From NCBI RefSeq assembly GCF_025210595.1, contig NZ_JAOARH010000095.1, positions 1 through 56,463 on the forward strand: a stretch of DNA of 56,463 nucleotides, read 5' to 3'. This DNA comes from Winogradskyella sp. GTDB lineage: Bacteria; Bacteroidota; Bacteroidia; Flavobacteriales; Flavobacteriaceae. Below are positions 45,292-53,583 of this stretch, piece by piece (the stretch's first letter is position 1; each line of letters starts with the position of its first letter). The notes beneath the pieces are model-generated. The model saw only the letters and a list, made by a program, of their open reading frames with translations, was not told the DNA's origin and searched no databases. A program made the position numbers and the translations under genes.

Positions 45292-45873
45292 ATGTATACC
45301 ATTTACGTTGGAGACAAGCCTATTATTTTGACAACCAAAGTTGAAAAAGAAACGTATTTTAAAACGTACTTGCTTAAGACCGTTAATATTGGTAAGGTTA
45401 TAAAAAAGCTTAATACTACAGATTTACAAGGTGTACATTTAGTGCATGCAAAACCAGAAAAGCTTTTAAAATTATTTTTAAAATTACTGCCTAATGTTAT
45501 TGCTGGTGGAGGCAAGGCTTATAATGCTAAAAGTGAAGTGCTTTTTATTTATAGAAATAATAAATGGGATCTACCAAAGGGTAAGATAGAACATAAAGAA
45601 TCTATTGAAGAAACAGCAATAAGAGAAGTGGAGGAGGAGACAGGTGTTGAAGGTTTAAAAATAACTAAAGCGCTACCTACGACCTATCATATCTTTAAGC
45701 GTAATGGTAAGCATAAAATTAAAATTACATATTGGTTTGAAATGAAAACCAATTTTGAAGGGCAACTTTTTCCGCAAGAAAATGAAGGTATTACCGAAGT
45801 AAAATGGTTAGATGATAAAGCCTCTCAAAAAGCTTTAGAAAATAGCTATGCTAATATTAGAATTTTGGTTTAG
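45292..45873 (+). CDS. Nudix hydrolase
   Basis: The 193-residue protein has a complete Nudix box from Gly97 to Val119 (GKIEHKES...REVEEETGV), with the catalytic Glu residues 112, 115 and 116 in place. The N-terminal ~70 residues (MYTIYVGDKPIILTT) are an extra domain common in Bacteroidetes members. Substrate is unknown; the family cleaves nucleoside diphosphates linked to another group. It is divergent from pyrE and converges on the small gene at 45893. Confidence 0.93.
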   Translation: MYTIYVGDKPIILTTKVEKETYFKTYLLKTVNIGKVIKKLNTTDLQGVHLVHAKPEKLLKLFLKLLPNVIAGGGKAYNAKSEVLFIYRNNKWDLPKGKIEHKESIEETAIREVEEETGVEGLKITKALPTTYHIFKRNGKHKIKITYWFEMKTNFEGQLFPQENEGITEVKWLDDKASQKALENSYANIRILV

Positions 45874-45892
45874 TTATTTACTTTTTAAAAAA

Positions 45893-46255
45893 TTATTCTC
45901 CAATTACAATTTTTATATCTTTATTAAGAATTTTTTTTCTAGACAATAGACCTAAACCAAATCTTCCCATATAAGTTGCTTTTACATGAGAAGCATTTTC
46001 AAAGTGTATAGAGAATAATCCACCTTTGTCAATATCAATATCAGCTACTATCTTAGCTTTTCTTCCATTTACATAATCATTTGGGCGAAACATTCTTTTC
46101 TTCCAATAAATTAATCTATCTCCATTGACTTCTTTTAAATAAACTCTAAAAAGATTTAACGAAACTAACCAGCTGCCTATTATTTTAATATTATGAATTC
46201 CAGCATATAATTCTATAATTTTGCCATCTTCATAAATTCCAATTGTTTCCTTCAT
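45893..46255 (-). CDS. Uncharacterised small protein downstream of an M14 peptidase
   Basis: The 120-residue protein has no signal peptide and no membrane helix and is rich in beta-prone residues (GIYEDGKIIELYAGIHNIKI; KAKIVADIDIDKGGLFSIHF). I do not recognise a family. It begins 11 nt after the stop of the M14 lipoprotein gene on the same strand, so the two are probably co-transcribed. Whether they work together is unknown. Codon use looks like that of its neighbours. Confidence 0.65.
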   Translation of the reverse strand: MKETIGIYEDGKIIELYAGIHNIKIIGSWLVSLNLFRVYLKEVNGDRLIYWKKRMFRPNDYVNGRKAKIVADIDIDKGGLFSIHFENASHVKATYMGRFGLGLLSRKKILNKDIKIVIGE

Positions 46256-46266
46256 TATAAGTTAGA

Positions 46267-48042
46267 TTATTGATTTAAGCGATAAACAGGATACTGCAAA
46301 TGTGATTTTTCATAGTGTTTACTCTTTTTATGTATCCAATCGAGTTGAGCATACCAGTTATTAGCAAACTCTTCGTCGTAACTCACTTTAATGTTATATT
46401 CAATTTGTAATTTGGGATTAGTCTTTAAAAGTAATTTTGCTCTGTCTTCCCAAACGTAAGGGGAAAAGCCTTCTTTTTGCTGTAAAATGGTATCAAAGAA
46501 ATTCCAGTTAAAAAAAGAATCTGATGCTATTGGTTCTAAGGTTTCTATTAAATAACGAATAGCACTTTGGTCTGTATTTATTATATAATCTCCTTGTCTA
46601 AAAGTTAACTTTTCTTCGGTTAATTTTACTTTTGTATTATAATGCGGATAATGACCTTCGTAAGCAGAGGTTCTGGTTTGGTAATCCTTAATTTTATAAG
46701 ATTCTACAGTTAATGTAGTATCTTTTTTAAGTTGCGTTAATTCTACATTGTTCAGCTTTAATAAATCAATAACATTGTACCAACCATGTGGAATAATATA
46801 AGCTTTAGGTATGGTAACTTCTGCTGTAGGTACAAAGTAGTTTTGGTATTCTATTGCTTTTGTAAATGGTTTATTTCTATCGTACTTTAGGCGTTGCGCA
46901 CCTGTTAAATCACTTTTTATCATCTCGCCTTCATAGCCTTTAAATTGTAAAGTAGACGATTTTGTGGTATCAATAGTCCAAGTTATAGCATAATTATCGC
47001 CAGACTGCCATGTTTTAGTTTGCTCATGTCTAAGAGCTGAAATTTTATCACCTTGTTCTTCAGTAATTTCTATCATACTTTTCATTACTTCATAAGTGCC
47101 TTCAACGCGTTGTTTATACGGTTTTAGCATGTGTGTTTCTACCATCATACCCAAAGTATTAAACAAAGTAGTGTAACCCGTTGAGTAACGAGGTGAATCC
47201 ATAAACTGAGAAAAACCAGAATCTGGTGTGCGATTAAAGACATTAACATATGGTGTAATATCCCACGATTTGTCAGCTAGCTTTTGTTCTAGTTGAGGCA
47301 TTATTTGATTGTGTAAATAATCACCAAGTTTACCTCCTAATTTATTGTGTTGGGTAAATAAATGTGTTAATGTGTATTGGTAGTCTGCACCATTACTTAC
47401 ATGGTTGTCTATAAAAACATCTGGTTGTACAAGATGAAAAATCTTTGCAAACGTTTTAGCGTTTTTAGTGTCACATTTTATAAAATCTCTGTTTAAATCA
47501 TAATTACGAGCATTACCTCTAAAACCATATTCCTTAGGTCCGTTTTGGTTGGTGCGTGTGTTAGAATTTCTGTTTAAGCTTCCGCCAACATTATATATCG
47601 GAATAGTGACCAAAACAGTTTGCTTTGGTGTTTTAATCTTGCCTTGCACAAGATCTCTGTATAATAGCATAGTGGCATCAATACCATCAGACTCACCAGG
47701 ATGAATACCGTTATTTATAAGTATTATTCTGTTGTTAGATCTCAATGCTTCAAAATCGTCGCCAGAGTTATCTGTGCTTAATGTTACTATATGTAGTGGT
47801 TTACCGGAATCTGTTTCTCCTATTTCTTTGATTGAAATTTCTCGATAGCGCTCCGCCAAATTTGTATAATATTGAATGGTTTCTTCGTAGGTTGATGTTT
47901 CTTGTCCATTGCTTTTTTCAAAAATAGTAGTAAAGTCTGTGTATTCTGAATCATTCTTCTTTTGATTGTTATTGTCTGAGCAAGAGGTGAGTATTAATAG
48001 AAGGATTAGAAGTTTTTTCATTATTGTAAGATTGTATGTCAA
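46267..48042 (-). CDS. M14 family zinc carboxypeptidase lipoprotein
   Basis: Numbering from the ATG at 48042, the 591-residue product has lipobox cysteine 21 (ILTSC) and a metallo-carboxypeptidase domain. The zinc ligands are His114 and Glu117 in GIHPGESDG and His214 in DNHVSNG, and the catalytic base Glu302 is in VETHML. The internal ATG at 48021 gives a cleaner lipoprotein signal (MKKLLILLLILTSC) and is the likelier start. TAAGTTTG at 48040-48047 on the minus strand supports a transcript beginning near 48034, upstream of that ATG but downstream of the longer start. The protein would act at the cell surface or periplasm on peptides; a C-terminal region of ~250 residues is of unknown role. 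Confidence 0.9.
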   Translation of the reverse strand: MTYNLTIMKKLLILLLILTSCSDNNNQKKNDSEYTDFTTIFEKSNGQETSTYEETIQYYTNLAERYREISIKEIGETDSGKPLHIVTLSTDNSGDDFEALRSNNRIILINNGIHPGESDGIDATMLLYRDLVQGKIKTPKQTVLVTIPIYNVGGSLNRNSNTRTNQNGPKEYGFRGNARNYDLNRDFIKCDTKNAKTFAKIFHLVQPDVFIDNHVSNGADYQYTLTHLFTQHNKLGGKLGDYLHNQIMPQLEQKLADKSWDITPYVNVFNRTPDSGFSQFMDSPRYSTGYTTLFNTLGMMVETHMLKPYKQRVEGTYEVMKSMIEITEEQGDKISALRHEQTKTWQSGDNYAITWTIDTTKSSTLQFKGYEGEMIKSDLTGAQRLKYDRNKPFTKAIEYQNYFVPTAEVTIPKAYIIPHGWYNVIDLLKLNNVELTQLKKDTTLTVESYKIKDYQTRTSAYEGHYPHYNTKVKLTEEKLTFRQGDYIINTDQSAIRYLIETLEPIASDSFFNWNFFDTILQQKEGFSPYVWEDRAKLLLKTNPKLQIEYNIKVSYDEEFANNWYAQLDWIHKKSKHYEKSHLQYPVYRLNQ

Positions 48043-48134
48043 ACTTACATATTTTATATCATAATTTTTTTCGCATTGTAAATTTCAGATTATAAAAAAG
48101 ACTAATTTTGCAACACTTTCAAAAAAGTTAAATC

Positions 48135-49067
48135 ATGCAACAAACAACAGATACTATTTTAATGATTCGTCCTGTAAATTTTAGGATGAATGAGCAGACT
48201 GCTGTAAATAATTATTTTCAGGAAGAGATTGATTTAAAAAATGCTGAGATTAATACAAAAGCACAAGAAGAATTTGATGCTTTTGTAGAAAAATTAAGAG
48301 CTGTTGGTATTAATGTTATTGTTGAGGATGATAATAAATTAATGGATACACCAGATTCTATTTTTCCTAATAATTGGGTGAGTTTTCATGCTAATGGTGA
48401 TATTGCAACGTATCCTATGTTTGCTGAAAATAGACGAAAGGAGCGACGAGAAGATGTTTTTATTAGGCTAGAAACTGAAGGTTTTAAAATTGAAAATATT
48501 GTAGATTATACTTCTGCTGAGGACGAAGGTGTTTTTTTAGAAGGTACAGGAAGCATCATTCTAGATCGTGTTAATCGTAAAGCCTATTGTGCTTTATCAC
48601 CAAGAGCAGATGAGGAATTATTTATAGAATTTTGTGAAGATTTTGAGTTTACTCCTGTGATTTTTACTGCGAACCAAACTGTAGATGGAAAGCGTATGGC
48701 TATCTATCATACCAATGTTATGATGTGTTTGGCAGAGAAATTTGCAGTGATTTGTTTAGACACTATTGATGATAAAAAAGAGCGTAAACATGTTATAAAG
48801 CAATTAAAGGAAGATGGAAAAGAAGTTATTTCTATTTCAGAAGCTCAGATGCATCAATTTGCTGGTAATATGTTACAGTTGCGTGGGCATAACAATCAGC
48901 GCTATTTAGTTATGAGTGCTGCAGCTCACAAAAGTTTGTCTCAAGAGCAAATAGATAAAATAGAAAAGTACTGTCCAATACTTTCAAGCTCTTTAGAAAC
49001 TATAGAAACCTGTGGTGGCGGAAGCGCACGTTGTATGATGGCTGAGGTGTTTTTGCCTAAGGCTTAG
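48135..49067 (+). CDS. ctlX: Arginine deiminase-related hydrolase (CtlX type)
   Basis: The 310-residue pentein shows DTPDSIFPNNWVSFH near residues 73-87, FLEGTGSIILDR near 130, a His in YHTNVMM and the nucleophile Cys300 in GGGSARCMMAE. This matches COG4874-type enzymes annotated as citrulline utilisation hydrolase CtlX. The exact reaction in this phylum is not established. TAATTTTG at 48103-48110 is a -7 box 24 nt before the ATG. It is divergent from the M14 gene. Confidence 0.85.
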   Translation: MQQTTDTILMIRPVNFRMNEQTAVNNYFQEEIDLKNAEINTKAQEEFDAFVEKLRAVGINVIVEDDNKLMDTPDSIFPNNWVSFHANGDIATYPMFAENRRKERREDVFIRLETEGFKIENIVDYTSAEDEGVFLEGTGSIILDRVNRKAYCALSPRADEELFIEFCEDFEFTPVIFTANQTVDGKRMAIYHTNVMMCLAEKFAVICLDTIDDKKERKHVIKQLKEDGKEVISISEAQMHQFAGNMLQLRGHNNQRYLVMSAAAHKSLSQEQIDKIEKYCPILSSSLETIETCGGGSARCMMAEVFLPKA

Positions 49068-49077
49068 TATTAGAGTG

Positions 49078-49152
49078 CAAAGTAATAAGTGAAAAGTGCA
49101 AAGTCATTTAATTCAGTGATATTCTACTGATGACTTTACACTTTTTACTTTG
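49078..49152. terminator. Long imperfect hairpin between ctlX and the convergent CpeT-like gene
   Basis: Outer arms CAAAGTA (49078-49084) and TACTTTG (49146-49152) and inner arms at 49092-49106 and 49131-49145 (14 of 15 paired) make a long stem around a 24-nt loop. It is symmetric, A+T-rich and lies between two convergent stops, so it probably ends transcripts from both sides. Confidence 0.6.
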
Positions 49153-49158
49153 TATAAA

Positions 49159-49788
49159 CTAATCTAGTTTATTAAAAATATAAGGTCCTTTTTCTGCTCC
49201 CCAAACATAGTTGCCTTCAGCATCAAATCCTCTATCCCAAGAAATAACTTTATCTTCTAAGATTTCAACTTCACTTCTAGCAAAAGAAGCTCCGCGCATT
49301 GTGCTTACACAAGTGGTGTCACCTGTTTTTCCCATGTAGTGTTTTTCAGAAATACGTTTTAAGATAACTTCACAACCTTCTTTAAGCGCAATATCTTTTA
49401 ATGCAATAGCATCAAATGCCTTTGGTGTTTTCCATTTGCCAATCCAAAGCGAATCTACATCTAGTTTGTATATCGCAGAACTAAAAGTACTATCCGATAA
49501 TCGTTTTACTTCATAAATACGTTGGCGATATGGCTTGTTTTGCATGCTGTTTAAGGCTTGTTCAACGTAAATAAAATTGCCTTTATCTTCCCAAATAGGA
49601 TACATATGTAGTGAAATATTATAGTAGGTAGAATTTATTTCAGATTGTAATTCAGAATTAAAAGATCCTTGCATTAATGCCAATAATTCTTTGAGTTCAG
49701 TATCTTCTTTAATTACCTCGGGTTGTTTTTCGTTTTTGCAGCTTAAAAAAGTAACTAGTACTATAAAAAAAGGAAGTAAACGTTTCAT
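49159..49788 (-). CDS. CpeT/CpcT-like lipoprotein
   Basis: The 209-residue product starts with a lipoprotein signal (LPFFIVLVTFLSC, Cys17). It has the CpeT fold pattern: LKELLALMQGSFNSELQ, ISLHMYPIWEDKGNFIYVEQALNSMQNKPYRQRIYEV and the late GCEVILKRISEKHYMGKTG with TCVSTMRGASFARSEVEI. In cyanobacteria CpeT/CpcT attach bilins to phycobiliproteins; flavobacteria have none, so the role here must differ and is unknown. Confidence 0.88.
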   Translation of the reverse strand: MKRLLPFFIVLVTFLSCKNEKQPEVIKEDTELKELLALMQGSFNSELQSEINSTYYNISLHMYPIWEDKGNFIYVEQALNSMQNKPYRQRIYEVKRLSDSTFSSAIYKLDVDSLWIGKWKTPKAFDAIALKDIALKEGCEVILKRISEKHYMGKTGDTTCVSTMRGASFARSEVEILEDKVISWDRGFDAEGNYVWGAEKGPYIFNKLD

Positions 49789-49919
49789 CTGTTTTAGTTT
49801 TTAGAACCTAAATATAGATAAATTAGTAAAAAGATTAGAGACCAACTAGCTGTTAGAGAATAGAAATTCTTATACAAGAGATTGTAAATCCCTTTTTTTA
49901 ATTGAATATCAATGATTGA

Positions 49920-51989
49920 CTATGCTTGAGGTGCTGCTTTTGGAAGTTCTATAAAGAATTTACTACCAACATTTAGCGTGCTTTCTACCCAAATTTTCCC
50001 ACCATTTAGCTCTACTAAATCTTTAGCAATTGTAAGCCCAAGACCAGTGCCTTTTTCGTTTTTAGTACCAACTGTAGTGAAGTTTTTATTGGCATTAAAA
50101 AGCTTATCAATGTTTTCTCTAGAAATACCAACACCAGTATCTTCTACACAGATAAGAGATTTACCGTTTACATCTTGGTTAGATACTGTAATAACATCAC
50201 CTGTTTTACTAAACTTAACAGCATTAGTGATTAAATTCTGAATAACTATTTCTACCATACTACGATCGGCATAAATAAAATCGCGCTGAGACTCATCAAT
50301 AAGAACAATGCGTTTGTCTTCAACTTTTTGTTCTACCAAGTTCATTTTTGTATGGAATACTTCCTGAATATTAAATAACTCAGGGTTTGGTTCTAAGTTT
50401 TGCATTTGCGACTTAGACCAGTTTAATAAGTTGAATAAAAGCGAAGATGCATTGTTAGCGTTTTCACTTAATTCTGGAATAAGCGCTCTAAACTCTTCCT
50501 TAGAAATACTGTCTTCTTTCAGTAAATCTATAAATGCTTTTATTGACGAAATAGAATCTTTTAAATCGTGAGACACTATAGAGAAAAGCTTATCTTTTAC
50601 TTGGTTAACTTCTTCGAGATGATGAGTTTGCTCTAGTATAGCTTCGTTTCTAATTTTTTCTTGTTCTAGTTTCTCTTTTTGTTTTACTAAATTTTTTCTG
50701 TATGAATTACTTTTTAAATAGTTTAATAGCAATAATGTGAGTAGAATTAAAGAACTAGCTAGTGCGCCATAAACAACCAAAGGATTATTTAACCATGTTT
50801 TTTTGGCTTGAGTAGTGTCTTCTTCTTTACCTTCTTCCTCAAAATTATTCATTTCTTCTTCAATAGGATTAGAATCATTGAGGTTAATAGGTTCTATTTC
50901 AGAAGGAAATTCTGGTTGGTCTACTTTTAGTAATTCTTCTTTAAGATCATAGTATTTATTTTGCCAGAAAAATGCATTCTGAAAATAACCACGTGTAGAG
51001 TCTAATGCAATATGAAGTTTGTAATTTTCTAAAAGCGCAGGTTTATTATCAATTTTTTTAGCAATACCGTAAGCTTCATTAAGTTGAATTTCTGCTAGCT
51101 TAACTTTTCGTTTCTGAAGGTTTAAATTACCAATTGCATTTAGTGCAAGTAAAACACCTTCTTGATTTTTTTGCTTTCTGTTGTATTTTAATCCTTCTAC
51201 TAAATAAGAAGCAGCTTTATCATATTCTTTAAATTCTAAATACTGGCTACCAAGTCTAGGTAGTATTTCTCCACGTAAGTTTTTGTCCTTAGTAGGATTT
51301 AGCATTTTTAAAACTTTCTCGTAGTACTCAATAGCCTTACGATGCTCTTTTCTTAAAGCATACAGTTCTGCTATATTTTTGGTAGATGAAATAATACCAT
51401 CTCTTTCATTTATTTTTTGATTTATATCTAAAGCTTTAAAATTAAAATCAATGGCTTTATCTATCTGGTTAGTTCTAAAATAAGCTTCTGCAAGATTGCT
51501 ATAGGCAGTACTTAATTCGTCGTATAGGTTTTGGTTTTCAAAAATCTCAATAGCTGATAATGAATTTTGAAGACCAATATTATAGTTACCACGTTTAATT
51601 TCAATAAGTCCAATACTATTACTTACTTTGGCAACACCCAAAGTGTCACTTATTTGTAGGTAGTATTTTCTAGACTTATCGTAATTGTCTATAGCATTGT
51701 AGTAGTCGTTACGTTCTGCATAAATTAAGGCTCTGTAATAAGTGCTTTCAGCAAGGCCTTTGGTATATTTTAATTCCTGAGAAAGTTTTGCAGTTTGGTT
51801 AACATAACGTAAAGCTTTTTTATAATCTTTAATAGCATAAAGTTCGTTAATGAGCATTAGCGATAAATCCACTTTAGTAGAATCAGCTTCTTGGTAGGCT
51901 AATTTTACCGTAAGGTCGTCTATTCTTTCATTTTGAGAAAAACCAATGAAAGTTATAAGACAAACAGCTAATATCAAAAACTGCTTCAT
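49920..51989 (-). CDS. TPR-containing sensor histidine kinase
   Basis: The 689-residue protein has a signal peptide (1-18), a periplasmic array of about seven tetratricopeptide repeats (30-330), an acidic linker (370-395), one transmembrane helix (405-425), and a coiled coil (430-462). The HisKA domain has phospho-acceptor His474 in SIVSHDLKDS. The HATPase domain has N box NLITNAVKFS, G1 DTGVGIS and G2 GTGLGLTIAKDLV. It ends IELPKAAPQA with no receiver domain. No response regulator lies nearby, so it is an orphan kinase. Its promoter at 52052 is a full consensus match. Confidence 0.95.
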   Translation of the reverse strand: MKQFLILAVCLITFIGFSQNERIDDLTVKLAYQEADSTKVDLSLMLINELYAIKDYKKALRYVNQTAKLSQELKYTKGLAESTYYRALIYAERNDYYNAIDNYDKSRKYYLQISDTLGVAKVSNSIGLIEIKRGNYNIGLQNSLSAIEIFENQNLYDELSTAYSNLAEAYFRTNQIDKAIDFNFKALDINQKINERDGIISSTKNIAELYALRKEHRKAIEYYEKVLKMLNPTKDKNLRGEILPRLGSQYLEFKEYDKAASYLVEGLKYNRKQKNQEGVLLALNAIGNLNLQKRKVKLAEIQLNEAYGIAKKIDNKPALLENYKLHIALDSTRGYFQNAFFWQNKYYDLKEELLKVDQPEFPSEIEPINLNDSNPIEEEMNNFEEEGKEEDTTQAKKTWLNNPLVVYGALASSLILLTLLLLNYLKSNSYRKNLVKQKEKLEQEKIRNEAILEQTHHLEEVNQVKDKLFSIVSHDLKDSISSIKAFIDLLKEDSISKEEFRALIPELSENANNASSLLFNLLNWSKSQMQNLEPNPELFNIQEVFHTKMNLVEQKVEDKRIVLIDESQRDFIYADRSMVEIVIQNLITNAVKFSKTGDVITVSNQDVNGKSLICVEDTGVGISRENIDKLFNANKNFTTVGTKNEKGTGLGLTIAKDLVELNGGKIWVESTLNVGSKFFIELPKAAPQA

Positions 51990-52319
51990 CTTTTTGTGTT
52001 TGATAGACGAAGTACAATGTTTTGGTGTATGTAACTTTTATAGAGGGATGTCAAAAGTAAGTCAACACTAAACAATAACAACGTGGTTAATGTTCGATTA
52101 TAAAGCCTCATTTAATGTTTGGGACATTGTTAATAGCCTACCAAAAATGACATAATGTGCTCAAATACACTAATAATTAGGATTTAATGCTAATAAATTA
52201 GATAAAGCGACAGATGAAATTGGTTGAAAAAAAAGCGATATCGATTAACGGCAAAAATCTTAGGAAAACTACCATTTTGTCGATGAAATGCATGGAAATC
52301 GTAAATAGCTAATAATTAG
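51990..52319. other. Intergenic region between the histidine kinase and GH53 genes
   Basis: Both neighbours are on the minus strand. The region holds the histidine kinase promoter (52052-52081) and otherwise A+T-rich sequence without a reading frame, repeat or terminator-like hairpin that I can support. The GH53 transcript therefore has no clear terminator before the kinase promoter. Confidence 0.4.
52052..52081 (-). promoter_or_regulatory. Promoter of the histidine kinase gene
   Basis: Read on the minus strand, TTG (52081-52079) and TACTTTTG (52059-52052) are spaced by 19 nt, the same distance as in the ribosomal promoters. Transcription would start near 52046, about 57 nt before the ATG. 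Confidence 0.7.
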
Positions 52320-53444
52320 TTAATTATTGTTGAAAGTTTCTATTGCTGGTAATGCTTTTAGTTCAAAATCAAAAAGACATTGATTTTCCCAGGAAGAACC
52401 ATTTGTAGACGTAGCGCTGTTGCCATTAAAAGCAACCCAATCTGGTGCCCAATAGCAAAAACCAATACCATGATTATTAGGAATATTTTGTACAGTTTCT
52501 GTCAGCCATTCTAAATATGCTCTTTGTCCTTGAGGTGTTGGCGAAAATTCTACTAAAGTTTGGTCTAGGCTACCAATGAGATTGGTTTGGTTATCGTTCC
52601 ATTGTAATGTAAAGGGATAAGCAACTTCTACCATTAAAATGTCTTTATTAAAGGTGTTGGCTAATTCATTTAATTTTGAAGTGAATAAACTTAAATTTTT
52701 AGTATGAAACTGTGGGTAATAAGACAGGCCAATAATATCAAAATCAATATTGTAAGGTTGTAGTTCATTAAAAAAGAATATAGCATTTTCTACATTAGAG
52801 TGATGTAACATAACACGAATATTATTATCTGTATCAACGTCTCTCACAGCTCTAATGGCTTCGGAAACTAAATCGGTATAGTTATTCCAATTGTTATTAA
52901 AGTTGTCCCAAACTCTTCCGTGATTCCAAAGAAAACCACTGTCAGTTTCATTGCCAATTTGAATAATATCTGGTAATGTGTTTTGTGCTTTTAATTGTTG
53001 TACAACATCTTTGGTGTAATTATATATAGCAATTTTAATCTGTTCAGAAGTCATGTTTTGCCATGCTGCAGGTGGAGTTTGCGTACTAGGATCTGCCCAA
53101 TAATCACTATAATGAAAGTTAAGCAAGAAACTCATGCCTTTAGCTTTAATTTTTTGAGCATAAGTTTTTACATCGTTTAAACTATTTTGTCCGTCTTGAG
53201 GAGTGTGCCAAAGTTTTAGCCTTACTAGGTTGGTACCTTTAGATTTTACAAAATCTAATAATTCAATAGAATTACCATTAGCATCCTTGTAGTCTATATT
53301 ATAATCTTCCAGTTCACTTTGAAATGATAAATCCATACCTTTATAAAAAGGCTTAGGATTATTTCCATCATTTGAATCGTCGTTCTTAGAACAGGAAAGA
53401 CTCAGTATTAAAATTGCAAAAACATATAATTTTCTATACTTCAT
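52320..53444 (-). CDS. Arabinogalactan endo-beta-1,4-galactanase lipoprotein (GH53)
   Basis: The 374-residue product has lipobox Cys18 (LSLSC) and a short Asp/Asn-rich linker. A complete GH53 barrel opens with FYKGMDLSFQSELE and continues with LVRLKLWHTP and LNFHYSDYWADP. The acid-base Glu166 is in IQIGNETDSG and the nucleophile Glu273 is in MVEVAYPF. It cleaves beta-1,4-galactan, a pectin side chain, at the cell surface. No SusC/SusD pair or other glycosidase is in view, so it does not belong to a visible polysaccharide utilisation locus. Confidence 0.95.
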   Translation of the reverse strand: MKYRKLYVFAILILSLSCSKNDDSNDGNNPKPFYKGMDLSFQSELEDYNIDYKDANGNSIELLDFVKSKGTNLVRLKLWHTPQDGQNSLNDVKTYAQKIKAKGMSFLLNFHYSDYWADPSTQTPPAAWQNMTSEQIKIAIYNYTKDVVQQLKAQNTLPDIIQIGNETDSGFLWNHGRVWDNFNNNWNNYTDLVSEAIRAVRDVDTDNNIRVMLHHSNVENAIFFFNELQPYNIDFDIIGLSYYPQFHTKNLSLFTSKLNELANTFNKDILMVEVAYPFTLQWNDNQTNLIGSLDQTLVEFSPTPQGQRAYLEWLTETVQNIPNNHGIGFCYWAPDWVAFNGNSATSTNGSSWENQCLFDFELKALPAIETFNNN

Positions 53445-53542
53445 AAAATCGTAAATCTCTTATTCAAATTTAATCATAATTAAAACGAAAAAAGCCTTTA
53501 TTTCTTCTTTGTAAAACTAAATTTTGTCTAAAAAAAATCACG

Positions 53543-53550
53543 TACTTTTG
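53543..53550 (+). promoter_or_regulatory. -7 box of the argS promoter
   Basis: TACTTTTG matches TAnnTTTG, 33 nt before the argS ATG. The nearest TTTG upstream (53523-53526) is spaced by 16 nt, shorter than the 19 nt seen elsewhere, so the -33 element is uncertain. Confidence 0.5.
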
Positions 53551-53583
53551 CAAACGTTTAAAATGCTAAATCCTAAGTAGAAA

